A stretch of DNA of 64,000 nt from Sphingomonas xanthus (GTDB lineage Bacteria; Pseudomonadota; Alphaproteobacteria; Sphingomonadales; Sphingomonadaceae), in contig NZ_CP041659.1 in assembly GCF_007998985.1 (NCBI RefSeq), positions 1,486,001 to 1,550,000 of the forward strand, read 5' to 3'. Positions 1-8,899 of the stretch are shown here, one piece after another (positions within the stretch are counted from its first letter, which is position 1; each line of letters starts with the position of its first letter). The position numbers were made by a program, and so were the translations under genes. The notes under the pieces are model-generated. The model did not search any database, had not been told where the DNA came from, and was given only the letters and a program-made list of their open reading frames with translations.

Positions 1-81
1 GGATTGTCGATGTCAGCGCGTAGGTCGATGGCGCGGCGACCTGGCGCAATTCGCGCTTCCTGTCCCACCCAGATCCGGAGA

Positions 82-546
82 ATGACGATGAAAATGATGA
101 TGCTTGCGCTCGCCGCCGCCTCTGCGGCCGCCGCGACCCCCGTGCATTCGGCGACGTCCATTGCCGTAAATTGTGACAATGGACCCGCGCCCGCCAGATC
201 GGAGCCGCCGAACCTGCATGGCAATTGGGACTTTCTAATGGACGTTGGGGGAACTCCGAGCTTCGGACTTTTGTCGATTGGACTGGTCGATGGCGGTTAT
301 GGAGGGTCATTGACGCCCGTAAGGACCGCGCCGGTGGTCCTGCGCCGCATCGACCTGGCCGGCGACAAGATCCACATGGTCGTCGCATCGCGCGAAGGCG
401 ATGTCCTGTTTGACGGCACGTTGTCGCCCAAGGGCGACCGGATGTGCGGGATTGTGACCTATCATGGCGGCCAGAGCTTCCCGATGATGGCGCAGAAGCG
501 TCCCTCAACCTATCTGTCGCGGCCCGAGGCCCCGAATGCGCGCTAG
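82..546 (+). CDS. small exported protein of unknown function
   Basis: I do not recognise the family. The start at 82 follows a GGAG-type ribosome binding site and gives a Met/Ala-rich hydrophobic N-terminus (MTMKMMMLALAAASAAAATP) ending near an AxS cleavage site, so the product of about 154 residues is probably periplasmic. The mature part holds two cysteines (near NCDNG and RMCGI) that could form a disulphide. An in-frame ATG further upstream at position 4 would add a basic non-signal extension and is less likely. It ends convergently with the META-domain gene, sharing a CTAG so that both stop codons overlap. Confidence 0.6.
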   Translation: MTMKMMMLALAAASAAAATPVHSATSIAVNCDNGPAPARSEPPNLHGNWDFLMDVGGTPSFGLLSIGLVDGGYGGSLTPVRTAPVVLRRIDLAGDKIHMVVASREGDVLFDGTLSPKGDRMCGIVTYHGGQSFPMMAQKRPSTYLSRPEAPNAR

Positions 547-1034
547 GGGCGTCGCGAGCGGACGAGGTCCAGGGTCCCGACCTCGTTGATCAGCCGCAAT
601 CGGTCAGGCGGGGTCAGCTCCATGGTTAGCGTCTTACGCAAGATCGCATGGGCCCGCTCTTCAAGCGCCATGGTCGCGGGGTCGCAGCCGCGCTCGGTTA
701 TTGTGGCATGGTCGGTCCCCAGCGTCAGCTTGTCGCCGTTGCGGGCCCACCCTCCAATGCGCAACTCGTTGCAGCCGAGGTAGGCGCTACTGGGTGGTTG
801 CGGAGATGCGCTGGCGGTCCCGGGCCCCGAACCGGCCGCTGTCGCCAGGCCCTGCGCCCCGAGCGTCAGCGACAGACCGCCGGAGGGACGCCCGTCCACC
901 GCGACAATCGCCCATCGCCCCTGAAGCCGGTCTTGAACCGTGACCGGCCGGACCTCTCTGGCCGGATCGACCGCAGCGGTAGGACCAAGACAGGCGCTGA
1001 GCGCTAGCGGGAGGAGCAGGGCGAGGCGGTTCAT
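543..1034 (-). CDS. META-domain lipoprotein (HslJ-like)
   Basis: The N-terminus has a signal peptide followed by a lipobox (LSAC, Cys about residue 14), so the protein is probably lipid-anchored in the cell envelope. The segment from GRWAIVAVDG through YLGCNELRIGG and ITERGCDPATMALEE is the usual META/HslJ pattern, with two spaced cysteines. META proteins are often linked to heat or novobiocin tolerance, but the molecular role is unknown. Length 163 residues is normal for a lipoprotein form of the family. The gene stands alone, convergent with the small exported protein. Confidence 0.78.
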   Translation of the reverse strand: MNRLALLLPLALSACLGPTAAVDPAREVRPVTVQDRLQGRWAIVAVDGRPSGGLSLTLGAQGLATAAGSGPGTASASPQPPSSAYLGCNELRIGGWARNGDKLTLGTDHATITERGCDPATMALEERAHAILRKTLTMELTPPDRLRLINEVGTLDLVRSRRP

Positions 1035-1081
1035 GGCATGATCCTAGATACGGGACGATGACCCAGGTGCAGTGTCGCCGC

Positions 1082-2260
1082 TCAAGCCCGTCTCAGAATT
1101 TTCTTGATGCCGCGCGCGGCCTGCCTCAGCCGCTGCTCATTTTCGACCAGGGCCAGGCGGACGAAACCCTCGCCTTCCTCGCCGAAGCCGACACCGGGGG
1201 CGACCGCGACATGGGCCTCGGTCAGCAGAAGCTTGGCAAATTCCATGCTGCCGAGATGCTTGAAGGCTTCGGGGATCGGCGCCCAGGCGAACATGCTCGC
1301 CTCCGGGACGGGGATGGTCCAGCCGGCGCGGCCGAAGCTTTCAACCATGACGTCGCGGCGCGCCTTGTAGAGCGCGCGGTTGAAGTCGACGATATCCTGC
1401 GGGCCGTTGAGCGCGGCGCAGGCCGCCGCCTGGATCGGGGTGAAGGCGCCATAGTCGAGATAGCTTTTGACCCGGGTCAGCGCTCCGATCAGCCGGGCAT
1501 TGCCGACCGCGAAGCCCATCCGCCAGCCAGCCATCGAATAGGTTTTGGACATGGAGGTGAATTCGACCGCGACCTCCTTCGCGCCCTCGACCTGCAGGAT
1601 CGACGGCGTCGGCGTCTCGCCGAAGTAGATCTCAGCATAGGCGAGATCGGAAATGACAATCAGTCCGGCTTCGCGCGCAAAGGCCACCAGCTTTTCATAG
1701 AAAGCCAGGTCGACGGTCTGCGCGGTCGGATTGGAGGGATAGCCGATCACCAGCACCTTCGGCCGCGGGACCGTGTAGCGCATCGCCTTTTCGAGCCGGT
1801 CGAAGAAGTCGGGACCGGGAACAGCGGGGATCGAGCGGATCGCGGCGCCTGCGATGATGAAGCCGAAATGGTGGATCGGGTAGCTGGGGTTGGGGGTCAG
1901 CACGACGTCGCCCGGCGCGGTGATCGCCTGGGCAAGATTTGCAAGTCCTTCCTTCGATCCCAGCGTGACGATCACTTCGCTGTCAGGATCGAGTTCGACG
2001 TTGAACCGCCGCGCATAATAGCCGGCCTGTGCCTTTCTCAGGCCGGCAATGCCTTTGGACGCCGAATAGCGGTGAGCGGTCGGCTTGGCCGCCACTTCCG
2101 CCAGCTTGTCGATGACATGTTTGGGCGGCGCGCCGTCGGGATTGCCCATTCCCAGGTCGACAATGTCCTCGCCCCGCGCCCGCGCAGCGGCCTTCATCGC
2201 ATTGACCTCGGCAAAGACATAGGGCGGCAGGCGGCGGATTCGGTAGAAGTCGTCGGTCAT
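1082..2260 (-). CDS. PLP-dependent class I/II aminotransferase, AlaC-like
   Basis: A 392-residue fold-type I aminotransferase. The N-terminus (FYRIRRLPPYVFAEVNAMK) and LGMGNPDGAPP motif are typical of the AlaC alanine transaminase group, which is often labelled LL-diaminopimelate aminotransferase in sphingomonads. Visible active-site elements are NPSYPIH (about residue 124), GYPSNPTA (about 173), SDLAYAE (about 204) and SMSKTYSMAGWR, with the PLP lysine near residue 239. It likely makes alanine from pyruvate with glutamate as donor; the exact substrate cannot be read from the sequence. No missing key residues were seen. Confidence 0.85.
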   Translation of the reverse strand: MTDDFYRIRRLPPYVFAEVNAMKAAARARGEDIVDLGMGNPDGAPPKHVIDKLAEVAAKPTAHRYSASKGIAGLRKAQAGYYARRFNVELDPDSEVIVTLGSKEGLANLAQAITAPGDVVLTPNPSYPIHHFGFIIAGAAIRSIPAVPGPDFFDRLEKAMRYTVPRPKVLVIGYPSNPTAQTVDLAFYEKLVAFAREAGLIVISDLAYAEIYFGETPTPSILQVEGAKEVAVEFTSMSKTYSMAGWRMGFAVGNARLIGALTRVKSYLDYGAFTPIQAAACAALNGPQDIVDFNRALYKARRDVMVESFGRAGWTIPVPEASMFAWAPIPEAFKHLGSMEFAKLLLTEAHVAVAPGVGFGEEGEGFVRLALVENEQRLRQAARGIKKILRRA

Positions 2261-2300
2261 TGCGGGGTCATGACGGCGACGCTGCGTCGCGGCAAGACCG

Positions 2301-2609
2301 CTAGTCGTAGAGAAGCCATATCGCCACGATCAGTAGCATTGCCGCGCCGGCAACCCCATAGGCCGACCGGCTCATGCCTGCGCGCGAGGGTGGAGTAACC
2401 TCATGGCTCGAAAGCCTTTCGATGGCCATGCACATCCTCCGCCTCGCGCTCAGGATCATGACGATTGCAAGCAGGAGGAACAGCGAGGCGATCCCGCGCG
2501 GGATCCAGGCTGGCTCGATCCGAGCAAACAGCGCCCTGAGGCCAAGGCCGACCCCGATCGCCGCAAAGGATGCGGAGGTCCAACTGGCCATCGTACGTTC
2601 GACCGCCAT
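2301..2609 (-). CDS. DUF202 (YidH-like) small membrane protein
   Basis: A membrane protein with three hydrophobic segments (about residues 10-28, 38-55 and 83-101). The MAVERTMASWTSASFAAIGVG start matches the DUF202 family, whose function is unknown. The ATG at 2609 is the first usable start, but the family normally has another RT-repeat before it. In-frame codons upstream of the ATG still encode TKFAEDRTL, preceded by about 20 polar residues, and no ATG, GTG or TTG is seen in frame there. Either the true start is non-canonical or the N-terminal segment has lost its start. Confidence 0.65.
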   Translation of the reverse strand: MAVERTMASWTSASFAAIGVGLGLRALFARIEPAWIPRGIASLFLLLAIVMILSARRRMCMAIERLSSHEVTPPSRAGMSRSAYGVAGAAMLLIVAIWLLYD

Positions 2610-2721
2610 CAGCGTCCGATCCTCGGCGAATTTGGTGCGCTGCCGGGCTTCCTCGGCTTGGTCGGTCGTGCTGATCGGCTTCTCCTTGCTTTTCCAACGA
2701 GACGCGAATGTTGCCGGTTCC

Positions 2722-3342
2722 CTAGCCCCGGTAGGCTGGCAGCGACAGCCCGCGAGCGATCGCCGCCGCCCTGAGCGAAAAGCCGGCGAGACCCGCGACC
2801 AGCGCGGCCAGCGTCAGCGGCACACCGGCCAGCGCGACGACCACAAACAGCCCAGACGCCAGCGCAGCAGCGGTAACATAAAGTTCGGGCCGCATCAGGA
2901 TCGAAGGTTCATTCGCAAACACGTCGCGAATGATGCCGCCGAGGCACGCGGTCATCACTCCCATGGCAAAGGCCGGGACCGGGGCAACCCCGTAACGCAG
3001 CGCCTTGGCCGCGCCATAAGTCGCATAGGCAGCAAGCCCGACCGCGTCGAACCACAGCAGCGCCCGCTCGGCGATCGCCTCGCGCGACAGAAACCAGACG
3101 CCGAGCGCCGCGCCGATGCAGATCAGCAACGTTGCATTGGTGTTCATCCAGAACACCGGCGCGCCGATCAGCAGGTCGCGCATCGTCCCGCCGCCGACCC
3201 CGGTAACGACCGCAAAGAAGATGAAAGTCACCAGTGTCTGTTTTTTTTCGGCCGCGAGCAGCGCTCCCGAAACGGCGAACACGGCGATGCCGACATAGTC
3301 CAGCAGGACCAGCGCGTCGGGGAGGAGCGGAGGCGAAGTCAT
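2722..3342 (-). CDS. TRIC/UPF0126-family membrane protein (YicG-like)
   Basis: A 206-residue integral membrane protein with about seven hydrophobic segments and an internal duplication. The motifs AVFAVSGALLAAEKKQ and VTGVGGGTMRDLLIG in the first half and GVMTACLGGIIRDVFANEPSIL in the second are the hallmarks of UPF0126/TRIC channels. Bacterial members are reported as small cation channels or glycine transporters. It is upstream of the DUF202 gene on the same strand with a gap of about 110 bases. The divergent neighbour is PHA synthase. Confidence 0.85.
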   Translation of the reverse strand: MTSPPLLPDALVLLDYVGIAVFAVSGALLAAEKKQTLVTFIFFAVVTGVGGGTMRDLLIGAPVFWMNTNATLLICIGAALGVWFLSREAIAERALLWFDAVGLAAYATYGAAKALRYGVAPVPAFAMGVMTACLGGIIRDVFANEPSILMRPELYVTAAALASGLFVVVALAGVPLTLAALVAGLAGFSLRAAAIARGLSLPAYRG

Positions 3343-3421
3343 CGGCCGTCATTGCGGGGAACCGCGGAGCTTCGCAATCCATTTGCTTCGTTCCGGCAAC
3401 AATGACGCGTATGATGGACCG

Positions 3422-5155
3422 ATGAGCGACGAAACGACAACGATGACCGGGCCGGAGGATTGGCAGCATTGGGCGCTGGTTATGGCCCGCGCCAACCAGA
3501 TGCTGCTCGAAGCCTGGGCCGACAGTCTTGGAAAGGCCAGGCAAATGCCGGGGCTGGGTCTGGCGCAGCCCCCGGTCGACGCTTCCGACCCGATGCAGTG
3601 GATGAGCGCCGGCGCCGAGGCCTGGTCTAAGGGGCTGGAAGGCTGGAGCCAGATGCTTGGCCAATATGCGTCAGCGGGTGAAGCGCGGGACCGCCGCTTC
3701 GGATCGCCGGAATGGCGCGAAAACCCGCTGTTCGACACCGTCCGCCAAAGCTATCTCGCCATTTCCGACAAATTGCTGGGAACCGTCGAGGAAATTGAGG
3801 GGATCGACGACAAGGCGCGGGACCGGCTGCGCTTCGCGACGCGCGGTTTCGTCGATGCCATGAGCCCGGCCAACTTCCTCGCTACCAATCCCGAGGTCAT
3901 GAAGCGTACGCTCGATACCCGCGGCGAGAACCTGCTCGCGGGATTGCGCAACATGCTGACCGACATTCAACGTGGGCAGGTCACGCAAAGCCCCGACGGC
4001 GCGTTCGAACTCGGCCGTAACCTGGCGGTGACCCCGGGCAAGGTCGTCTATGAAACGCCACTGTTCCAGCTGATCCACTATGCGCCGTCGACGCCGGAAG
4101 TGCTGGGCACCCCGCTCGTCATTTTCCCGCCGTGGATCAACCGCTTCTACATCCTCGACCTCACCCCTGAAAAAAGCTTCGTCAAATGGACCATCGACCA
4201 GGGCGTGAGCCTGTTCATGGTCAGCTGGAAGTCAGCCGACGAGAGCATCCGCGACATCGCCATGGACGATTATGCCGCCGCCCAGGCAGAGGCGATCGAC
4301 GTGATCCGCGACCTGCTCGACGTGCCGTCGGTCCATGCCATCGGCTATTGCGTTGCCGGGACCACGCTTGCGGCAACGCTTGCCTGGCTGGCGGCGAAAG
4401 GCGAAGCGGACAAGGTTGCCAGCGCGACCTTCTTCACCGCCCAGGTCGATTTCGAGGACCCTGGCGACCTGAAGCTTTTCGTCGGTGACGAGACGATGGC
4501 GACCCTAAAGCAGCTTACCGCGGAGGATGGGGTTCTCGACGGCCGGGTGATGGCCGCGACCTTCAACCTGCTTAGGGGACGCGATCTCATCTGGAACTAT
4601 GTCGTCAATAATTACCTGATGGGGAACGACCCGCCGCCGTTCGACCTGCTGCACTGGAACGGCGACGTGACCAATCTGCCGGGCGAATGGCACCGCGACT
4701 ATCTCGACCGGCTATATCGCCAGAACCTGCTGGTGAAACCCGGCGCGATTTCCATTCGCGGCGTCCCGATCGATCTCGGCCGGATCGAGACCCCGGCCTA
4801 TGTCCAGGCGGGACGTGAGGATCATATCGCGCCTGCGGGAAGCGTGTGGAAGCTGACTCGCACGCTCAAGGGTCCGACCCGCTTCGTGCTTGCGGGGTCG
4901 GGCCATATCGCCGGGGTCGTGAACCCGCCGGCCGCGAATAAATATCAATATTGGACCAATAACGGCGCGCCGGCGTCGCTCGACGAATTCGTCGCCGGTG
5001 CAACCGAGCATAAGGGAAGCTGGTGGCCTGACTGGATCGAGTGGCTCAATGGCCTCGACGGAAAAACCGTAAAGGCGGAAGGCGCGCGCATCCCGGGCGA
5101 TGGCAAACGCAAGGCGATCGAGGATGCGCCAGGCCGCTATGTCCGCACGCGCTAG
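3422..5155 (+). CDS. phaC: class I poly(hydroxyalkanoate) synthase
   Basis: Polymerises (R)-3-hydroxyacyl-CoA into storage polyester on cytoplasmic granules. The product is 577 residues from the ATG at 3422, a typical class I length. The alpha/beta hydrolase core carries the lipase-like box GYCVAGT with the nucleophile Cys near residue 310, Asp in AGREDHIAP near 467 and His in GSGHIAGVVNPP near 495, so the triad is intact. The PWINRFYILDL and TFFTAQVDF blocks also fit the family. No phaA or phaB is adjacent. The phasin gene lies about 5 kb downstream, so granule genes are dispersed here. Confidence 0.95.
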   Translation: MSDETTTMTGPEDWQHWALVMARANQMLLEAWADSLGKARQMPGLGLAQPPVDASDPMQWMSAGAEAWSKGLEGWSQMLGQYASAGEARDRRFGSPEWRENPLFDTVRQSYLAISDKLLGTVEEIEGIDDKARDRLRFATRGFVDAMSPANFLATNPEVMKRTLDTRGENLLAGLRNMLTDIQRGQVTQSPDGAFELGRNLAVTPGKVVYETPLFQLIHYAPSTPEVLGTPLVIFPPWINRFYILDLTPEKSFVKWTIDQGVSLFMVSWKSADESIRDIAMDDYAAAQAEAIDVIRDLLDVPSVHAIGYCVAGTTLAATLAWLAAKGEADKVASATFFTAQVDFEDPGDLKLFVGDETMATLKQLTAEDGVLDGRVMAATFNLLRGRDLIWNYVVNNYLMGNDPPPFDLLHWNGDVTNLPGEWHRDYLDRLYRQNLLVKPGAISIRGVPIDLGRIETPAYVQAGREDHIAPAGSVWKLTRTLKGPTRFVLAGSGHIAGVVNPPAANKYQYWTNNGAPASLDEFVAGATEHKGSWWPDWIEWLNGLDGKTVKAEGARIPGDGKRKAIEDAPGRYVRTR

Positions 5156-5201
5156 GCGGTCAGTTCTTCATTCGGTTGAGGTGACGTTGCGGGATCGCGC
5201 G

Positions 5202-5423
5202 TCAGATGATGCCGCCGCCGATCATCAGCCTGACGATACCGACCACGACCACGAACAGGTTGAGGTTACGGCCAGTGCGGCTGCCGGACACCTGGCCGAT
5301 GCCGGCGCCGACCACGGCTAGCGGGATAATCAGCCAGTTGGCCCAGCCGAGCAGGGGAAGAAAGGCAATCGCTGCGCAAAGCAGCGCGACGACCCCGATT
5401 ATCAACGAGACAAGGTTCAGCAT
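5202..5423 (-). CDS. small two-to-three-helix membrane protein
   Basis: A 73-residue, almost wholly hydrophobic protein with probable membrane segments at about residues 3-24, 28-45 and 54-72 and a short basic loop (SGSRTGRN). It looks like a real sphingomonad small membrane protein of unknown role. The gap to the upstream RarD gene is 15 bases on the same strand, so the two may be cotranscribed. No motif points to a function. Confidence 0.6.
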   Translation of the reverse strand: MLNLVSLIIGVVALLCAAIAFLPLLGWANWLIIPLAVVGAGIGQVSGSRTGRNLNLFVVVVGIVRLMIGGGII

Positions 5424-5438
5424 CGCGCGAGACTGCGC

Positions 5439-6371
5439 CTAACTGTCCTGGACTGCAAGTGGACGCCGGCGGCCCCGGGCCATCGCCCCGACATAGAGGA
5501 TAAGGGCAATCCAGATGCAGCCGAAGGCAATGCCGTGCGCTGTTGTGAAGGGTTCGTGGAAAACCGCGACCGCCAGCAGGAATTGCAGCGTCGGGGCGAT
5601 GAACTGGAGCATGCCGACAGTCGCATAGCGCAGTCGGCGCGCGGCGGCGGTGAAGCAGAGCAGGGGTACGGTCGATACCACTCCCGCAGCCATCAGCAGC
5701 CCGGTTTCGGTGCCGGATGTGCCGAACATCGGTCGGCTTTCGGCACCACCCATCAACAGCCAGCCCAGCGCCAGCGGGAAGAGGATCGCGGTCTCGATCG
5801 CCAGTCCGGGCAGTGATTCCACATGGGCGATCTTCCGAAGCAGGCCGTAGGTCGCGAAGCTGAAGCAAAGCGTCAGGCTGATCCACAAGGTGCCAAGCGC
5901 GCCTGCGGCCAGAACCGCGATGCCTACCCCGGCAATCGCCACCGCCGCCCACTGGACCTTGGTCAGCCGTTCCTTGAGGATGAACCGCCCCAGCAGGATG
6001 TTGGCGAGGGGGTTGAGATAATAGCCGAGGCTGCCGGCGAGGATGTGGCCACTGTTGATCGCGTAGACGTAGAGCAACCAGTTGATGCCGATAAGCACCG
6101 ACGTCAGCAGCAACAAGGCCAGAGTCTTGCGGTGCGCGATCGCCGAGCGAATCTGGGTGAAGGCCTTCCCGATCCATGCGAGCAGTCCCAGCACCAGCAG
6201 CGACCAGATGATCCTGTGCGCGACGATATCGATCGCCGGCACTGCCTGGAGCCATTTGAAATAGATGGGCATAATGCCCCACAAGCCGTAGGCTGCCAGG
6301 CCATAGATCAGGCCGGCGCGAGTCCTGCGGTCGGAGTCGGACGGCTTTGGGGCGGAATGTTCGGGGCTCAT
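5439..6371 (-). CDS. rarD: EamA-family transporter, RarD type
   Basis: A 310-residue drug/metabolite transporter with ten predicted membrane segments in two EamA repeats. The N-terminal GLIYGLAAYGLWGIMPIYFKWL, the EIIAHR-like DIVAHRIIWSLL and NWLLYVYAINSGHILAGSLGY are typical of RarD, a group first linked to chloramphenicol sensitivity. The natural substrate is unknown. A small membrane gene follows closely on the same strand. Confidence 0.88.
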   Translation of the reverse strand: MSPEHSAPKPSDSDRRTRAGLIYGLAAYGLWGIMPIYFKWLQAVPAIDIVAHRIIWSLLVLGLLAWIGKAFTQIRSAIAHRKTLALLLLTSVLIGINWLLYVYAINSGHILAGSLGYYLNPLANILLGRFILKERLTKVQWAAVAIAGVGIAVLAAGALGTLWISLTLCFSFATYGLLRKIAHVESLPGLAIETAILFPLALGWLLMGGAESRPMFGTSGTETGLLMAAGVVSTVPLLCFTAAARRLRYATVGMLQFIAPTLQFLLAVAVFHEPFTTAHGIAFGCIWIALILYVGAMARGRRRPLAVQDS

Positions 6372-6492
6372 CCCGTGCCGGTAATGTCCCTTGGCGCGCA
6401 GTCAATCGATGATCGCAACGAACCCGAGGTTGAAAGCGTTGCGGGGCTTTGACACCTTGGGAACGGGTCGGGGAAATCAAAGGAGTCGCGGA

Positions 6493-7158
6493 TTGCAAGT
6501 CGTCCGATGCCTGACGCTCATGTCCATTCTTGGGGCTGCCGGATGCAATCTTCCGTCGGGGCCCAAGCCTGGGCCGACGGTCAGCATCGCTCCCAAAATG
6601 AAGAGCGATGTCTGGGAAGCGGTCGCGAGTGAAGCCGACTTGGCGCGAATCCGCAGGGTCGCGACGGGCTGGTCGAGTGGCCTCGCGGAGGCGCGCGCCA
6701 GCGGGGCCGCGAATGAAATCAGGGCCGAGGGCAAGCTGCTCGACCCCGACGCGGGGCTGGCTCGGCCGGCGCCGACACCTGGAAGTTATAGCTGTCGGCT
6801 GGTGCGCCTGGGGAAGGAAGGTTCGCGCGGGCCCGCCTTTCAGAAGTTCAAGCCATTCTTCTGTTACGTCCAGGTCGAAGGCGACCTGTTCACCATTGTC
6901 AAACAGACGGGAAGCCAGCGCCCGGCCGGGCGGCTTTGGGAAGACGATCTGCCGACCCGGCTGATCTTCCTCGGCACGCTTGCGCTGGGGAACGAGGAGG
7001 AAGCGCGCGCCTATGGCGACGATCCCAAGCGCGACATGGCCGGCATTTTCGAGCGGTTCGCGCCGTTCAAGTGGCGGCTGGTCATTCCCTATCCGCAAAA
7101 TGGCGCGCGGCTTGATGTTTTCGAACTGACCCCGGTCGCCGACCAGCCCGCGGGATGA
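6493..7158 (+). CDS. DUF4893-type lipoprotein
   Basis: The TTG at 6493 is the preferred start: it lies about 8 bases after AAAGGAG and yields a short signal peptide with lipobox LGAAGC (Cys near residue 18). Starting at the earlier in-frame ATG (6391) would bury the lipobox. The mature protein resembles sphingomonad DUF4893 proteins (SYSCRLVRLG, FFCYVQVEGD, RLWEDDLPTRLIFLG, PFKWRLVIPYP). Function unknown; probably envelope-associated. Its stop overlaps the next start (ATGA), so translation of the pair is likely coupled. Confidence 0.72.
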   Translation: MQVVRCLTLMSILGAAGCNLPSGPKPGPTVSIAPKMKSDVWEAVASEADLARIRRVATGWSSGLAEARASGAANEIRAEGKLLDPDAGLARPAPTPGSYSCRLVRLGKEGSRGPAFQKFKPFFCYVQVEGDLFTIVKQTGSQRPAGRLWEDDLPTRLIFLGTLALGNEEEARAYGDDPKRDMAGIFERFAPFKWRLVIPYPQNGARLDVFELTPVADQPAG

Positions 7159-7526
7159 GCCTCGGCGACTGGCGGGGCGTGCGCGCGCATCTTGTCGCGG
7201 CGGCCGCCGCGGGCCATCCGCTTACCTATTCCCAGCTGCTCGAACATCTCGGCTATGGCTTTTCCCGGCCGAAGATGCGCGCATTGTGCAAGACGCTCGG
7301 CACTGTCGACGAAGATGCCGCCGCCAATGGCGAACCGGAGCTGGCCGTCCTCGTGGTCCGTCAGTCCGATGGCTTGCCCGGCCAAGGCTGGTGGGTGGCG
7401 GGCGGCGGGAGTGCCCATGGCTATGACGGGCCGTGGGAAGGACCCGAGGCCACCCGGTTCATCGACCGGCTTCAGCGCAAGGCCTTCGATTATTGGGCAA
7501 TGGCGAACAGCGAGCGGAACCGCTAA
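7155..7526 (+). CDS. conserved hypothetical protein with winged-helix-like start
   Basis: A 123-residue cytoplasmic protein. The core (PLTYSQLLEHLGYGFSRPKM, ELAVLVVRQSDGLPGQGWW) recurs in sphingomonads, where copies have been labelled ribose-phosphate pyrophosphokinase. I see none of the PRPP-synthase motifs and would not carry that name over. The N-terminal part resembles a small helix-turn-helix fold used by restriction-linked or DNA-repair-type proteins, but this is inference. It overlaps the DUF4893 gene by 4 bases and is 9 bases ahead of the pseudouridine synthase, so it sits in a five-gene run that ends with ATP12. Confidence 0.65.
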   Translation: MSLGDWRGVRAHLVAAAAAGHPLTYSQLLEHLGYGFSRPKMRALCKTLGTVDEDAAANGEPELAVLVVRQSDGLPGQGWWVAGGGSAHGYDGPWEGPEATRFIDRLQRKAFDYWAMANSERNR

Positions 7527-7535
7527 GGCGCCGCC

Positions 7536-8675
7536 ATGGTTACGCAATCCAGCGGCGATGTCCGGACTTTTACCGTCGGTGAGGATGATGATGGCATCCG
7601 TCTTGACCGGTGGTTCAAGCGGCATTTGCCCGACGTCAGCTTCAATCTCGTGTCGCGCTGGGCGCGGACCGGGCAACTTCGCCTCGATGGCAAGCGCGCA
7701 ACGCCCGGGGACCGGCTCGAGACCGGCCAGACGCTTCGCGTCCCCCCGGCCGAGCCTGCGCCCGCGGAAGGGCCCGGCGCCAAGCCCAAGCGGATCGTCG
7801 AGCCGCTCACCGAGGATGAACAGTCTTTCGTGCGCGACATGGTGATGGCCAGGGGCCGTGACTATTTCGTGCTGAATAAGCCGCCGGGGCTGGCGACCCA
7901 GGGCGGCACCAAGACCAACCAGCATCTCGACCGGCTGCTCGACGGGCTGGCCGACGACGATGGACAGCGGCCCAAGCTGGTGCACCGGCTCGACAAGGAC
8001 ACGTCGGGCGTGCTGTTGGTGGCGCGGACGGCGCGCGCCGCGGGCCATTTCTCCAAGGCTTTTGCCGGGCGCACCGCGCGGAAAGTCTATTGGGCGATCA
8101 TCGTCGGCGTCCCATCGCTGGAGGAAGGGACGATCGACGCGCCCCTGGCCAAGCAGCCGGGCACGGGCGGCGAGAAGATGCAGGTCGACGAGGAAAATGG
8201 CCTGCCCGCGAAAACACGCTACCGCTTGATCGACAGGGCCGGTAACCGCGCCGCCTGGGTCGAGCTTCAACCGCTCACCGGCCGCACGCATCAGCTTCGC
8301 GCGCATATGGCGGCGATTGGCCATCCGATTGTCGGCGACGCCAAATATGGCGGGGCCGACGCCTTCCTGACCGGCGGGATCAGTCGCAAGCTGCACCTCC
8401 ACGCACGGCGGCTGAAGATCGACGGGCTCGACGGCAAGCCAATCGACCAGCAAGCGGACCTGCCGGGCCATTTCGCGGAGAGCCTTGAGGCCTTGGGCTT
8501 CGATCGCATGGCCGGCGACATGCTACCGCTAGACACGCCCGATCCGGCCCGCACGCCTGAGGCCAAGGCCCGCCGCGCCGCGGCCCACGCCAAGTCGGCC
8601 CGCAAGGCCCGCAAGGGCGAACGCCGGTCGCGCGGGGCCGCACCGGCCAAGACCGGCAGGAGGCCGCGCAAGTGA
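7536..8675 (+). CDS. RluA-family 23S rRNA pseudouridine synthase
   Basis: Isomerises uridine to pseudouridine in RNA, most likely 23S rRNA (RluC/D group). An N-terminal S4 RNA-binding domain (IRLDRWFKRHLPDVSF, about residues 18-75) is followed by the catalytic domain with HRLDKDTSGVLLVAR (catalytic Asp near residue 152) and the LTGRTHQLRAHMAAIGHPIVGD block. The last 45 or so residues form an Ala/Arg/Lys-rich tail absent from most RluC proteins. The next gene starts within its stop codon (GTGA). Confidence 0.9.
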   Translation: MVTQSSGDVRTFTVGEDDDGIRLDRWFKRHLPDVSFNLVSRWARTGQLRLDGKRATPGDRLETGQTLRVPPAEPAPAEGPGAKPKRIVEPLTEDEQSFVRDMVMARGRDYFVLNKPPGLATQGGTKTNQHLDRLLDGLADDDGQRPKLVHRLDKDTSGVLLVARTARAAGHFSKAFAGRTARKVYWAIIVGVPSLEEGTIDAPLAKQPGTGGEKMQVDEENGLPAKTRYRLIDRAGNRAAWVELQPLTGRTHQLRAHMAAIGHPIVGDAKYGGADAFLTGGISRKLHLHARRLKIDGLDGKPIDQQADLPGHFAESLEALGFDRMAGDMLPLDTPDPARTPEAKARRAAAHAKSARKARKGERRSRGAAPAKTGRRPRK

Positions 8676-8899
8676 CCGACAATAATGAAGCGCTCTGGCG
8701 CAAGAGGTTCCAGCTGTTCAGCGCGGTTCGGCTAATCGGACTCCTGACTGTGCTGCTCGGCGTCGCGATCGCCCTTACCGACTTGCTCCGGCCAGGCGGC
8801 TGGCCGCTGATCGGCGGCGTGCTGATCGCGGTCGGCTTCATCGATGCGCTGATAGTCCCCAGCCTGCTCCGGAAAATGTGGGAGCGCGAAGACCGGTGA
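8672..8899 (+). CDS. small membrane protein
   Basis: A 75-residue protein with two membrane segments (about residues 20-38 and 44-64) and charged ends. The GTG start overlaps the preceding stop and lies 9 bases after AGGAGG. Its own stop overlaps the GTG of the ATP12 gene. Tight placement between a pseudouridine synthase and an ATPase-assembly factor supports it being real, but the sequence does not show what it does. Confidence 0.65.
   Translation: MTDNNEALWRKRFQLFSAVRLIGLLTVLLGVAIALTDLLRPGGWPLIGGVLIAVGFIDALIVPSLLRKMWEREDR

Noticed and set aside
1058..2398. Long open frame on the plus strand opposite the aminotransferase
   Set aside because: It is the antisense of a clear aminotransferase gene, with low-complexity Arg/Gly/Asp composition; such frames arise from high-GC codon bias.
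5266..7098. 610-codon minus-strand frame spanning rarD and the DUF4893 gene
   Set aside because: It is Arg/Pro-rich, covers two well-supported genes in other frames and has no recognisable domain.
7155..7526. Ribose-phosphate pyrophosphokinase label for the 123-residue protein
   Set aside because: None of the PRPP-synthase substrate motifs are present and the length is far too short.
7089..8471. 460-codon minus-strand frame opposite the pseudouridine synthase
   Set aside because: Shadow of a strong RluA-family gene; composition and lack of motifs argue against coding.
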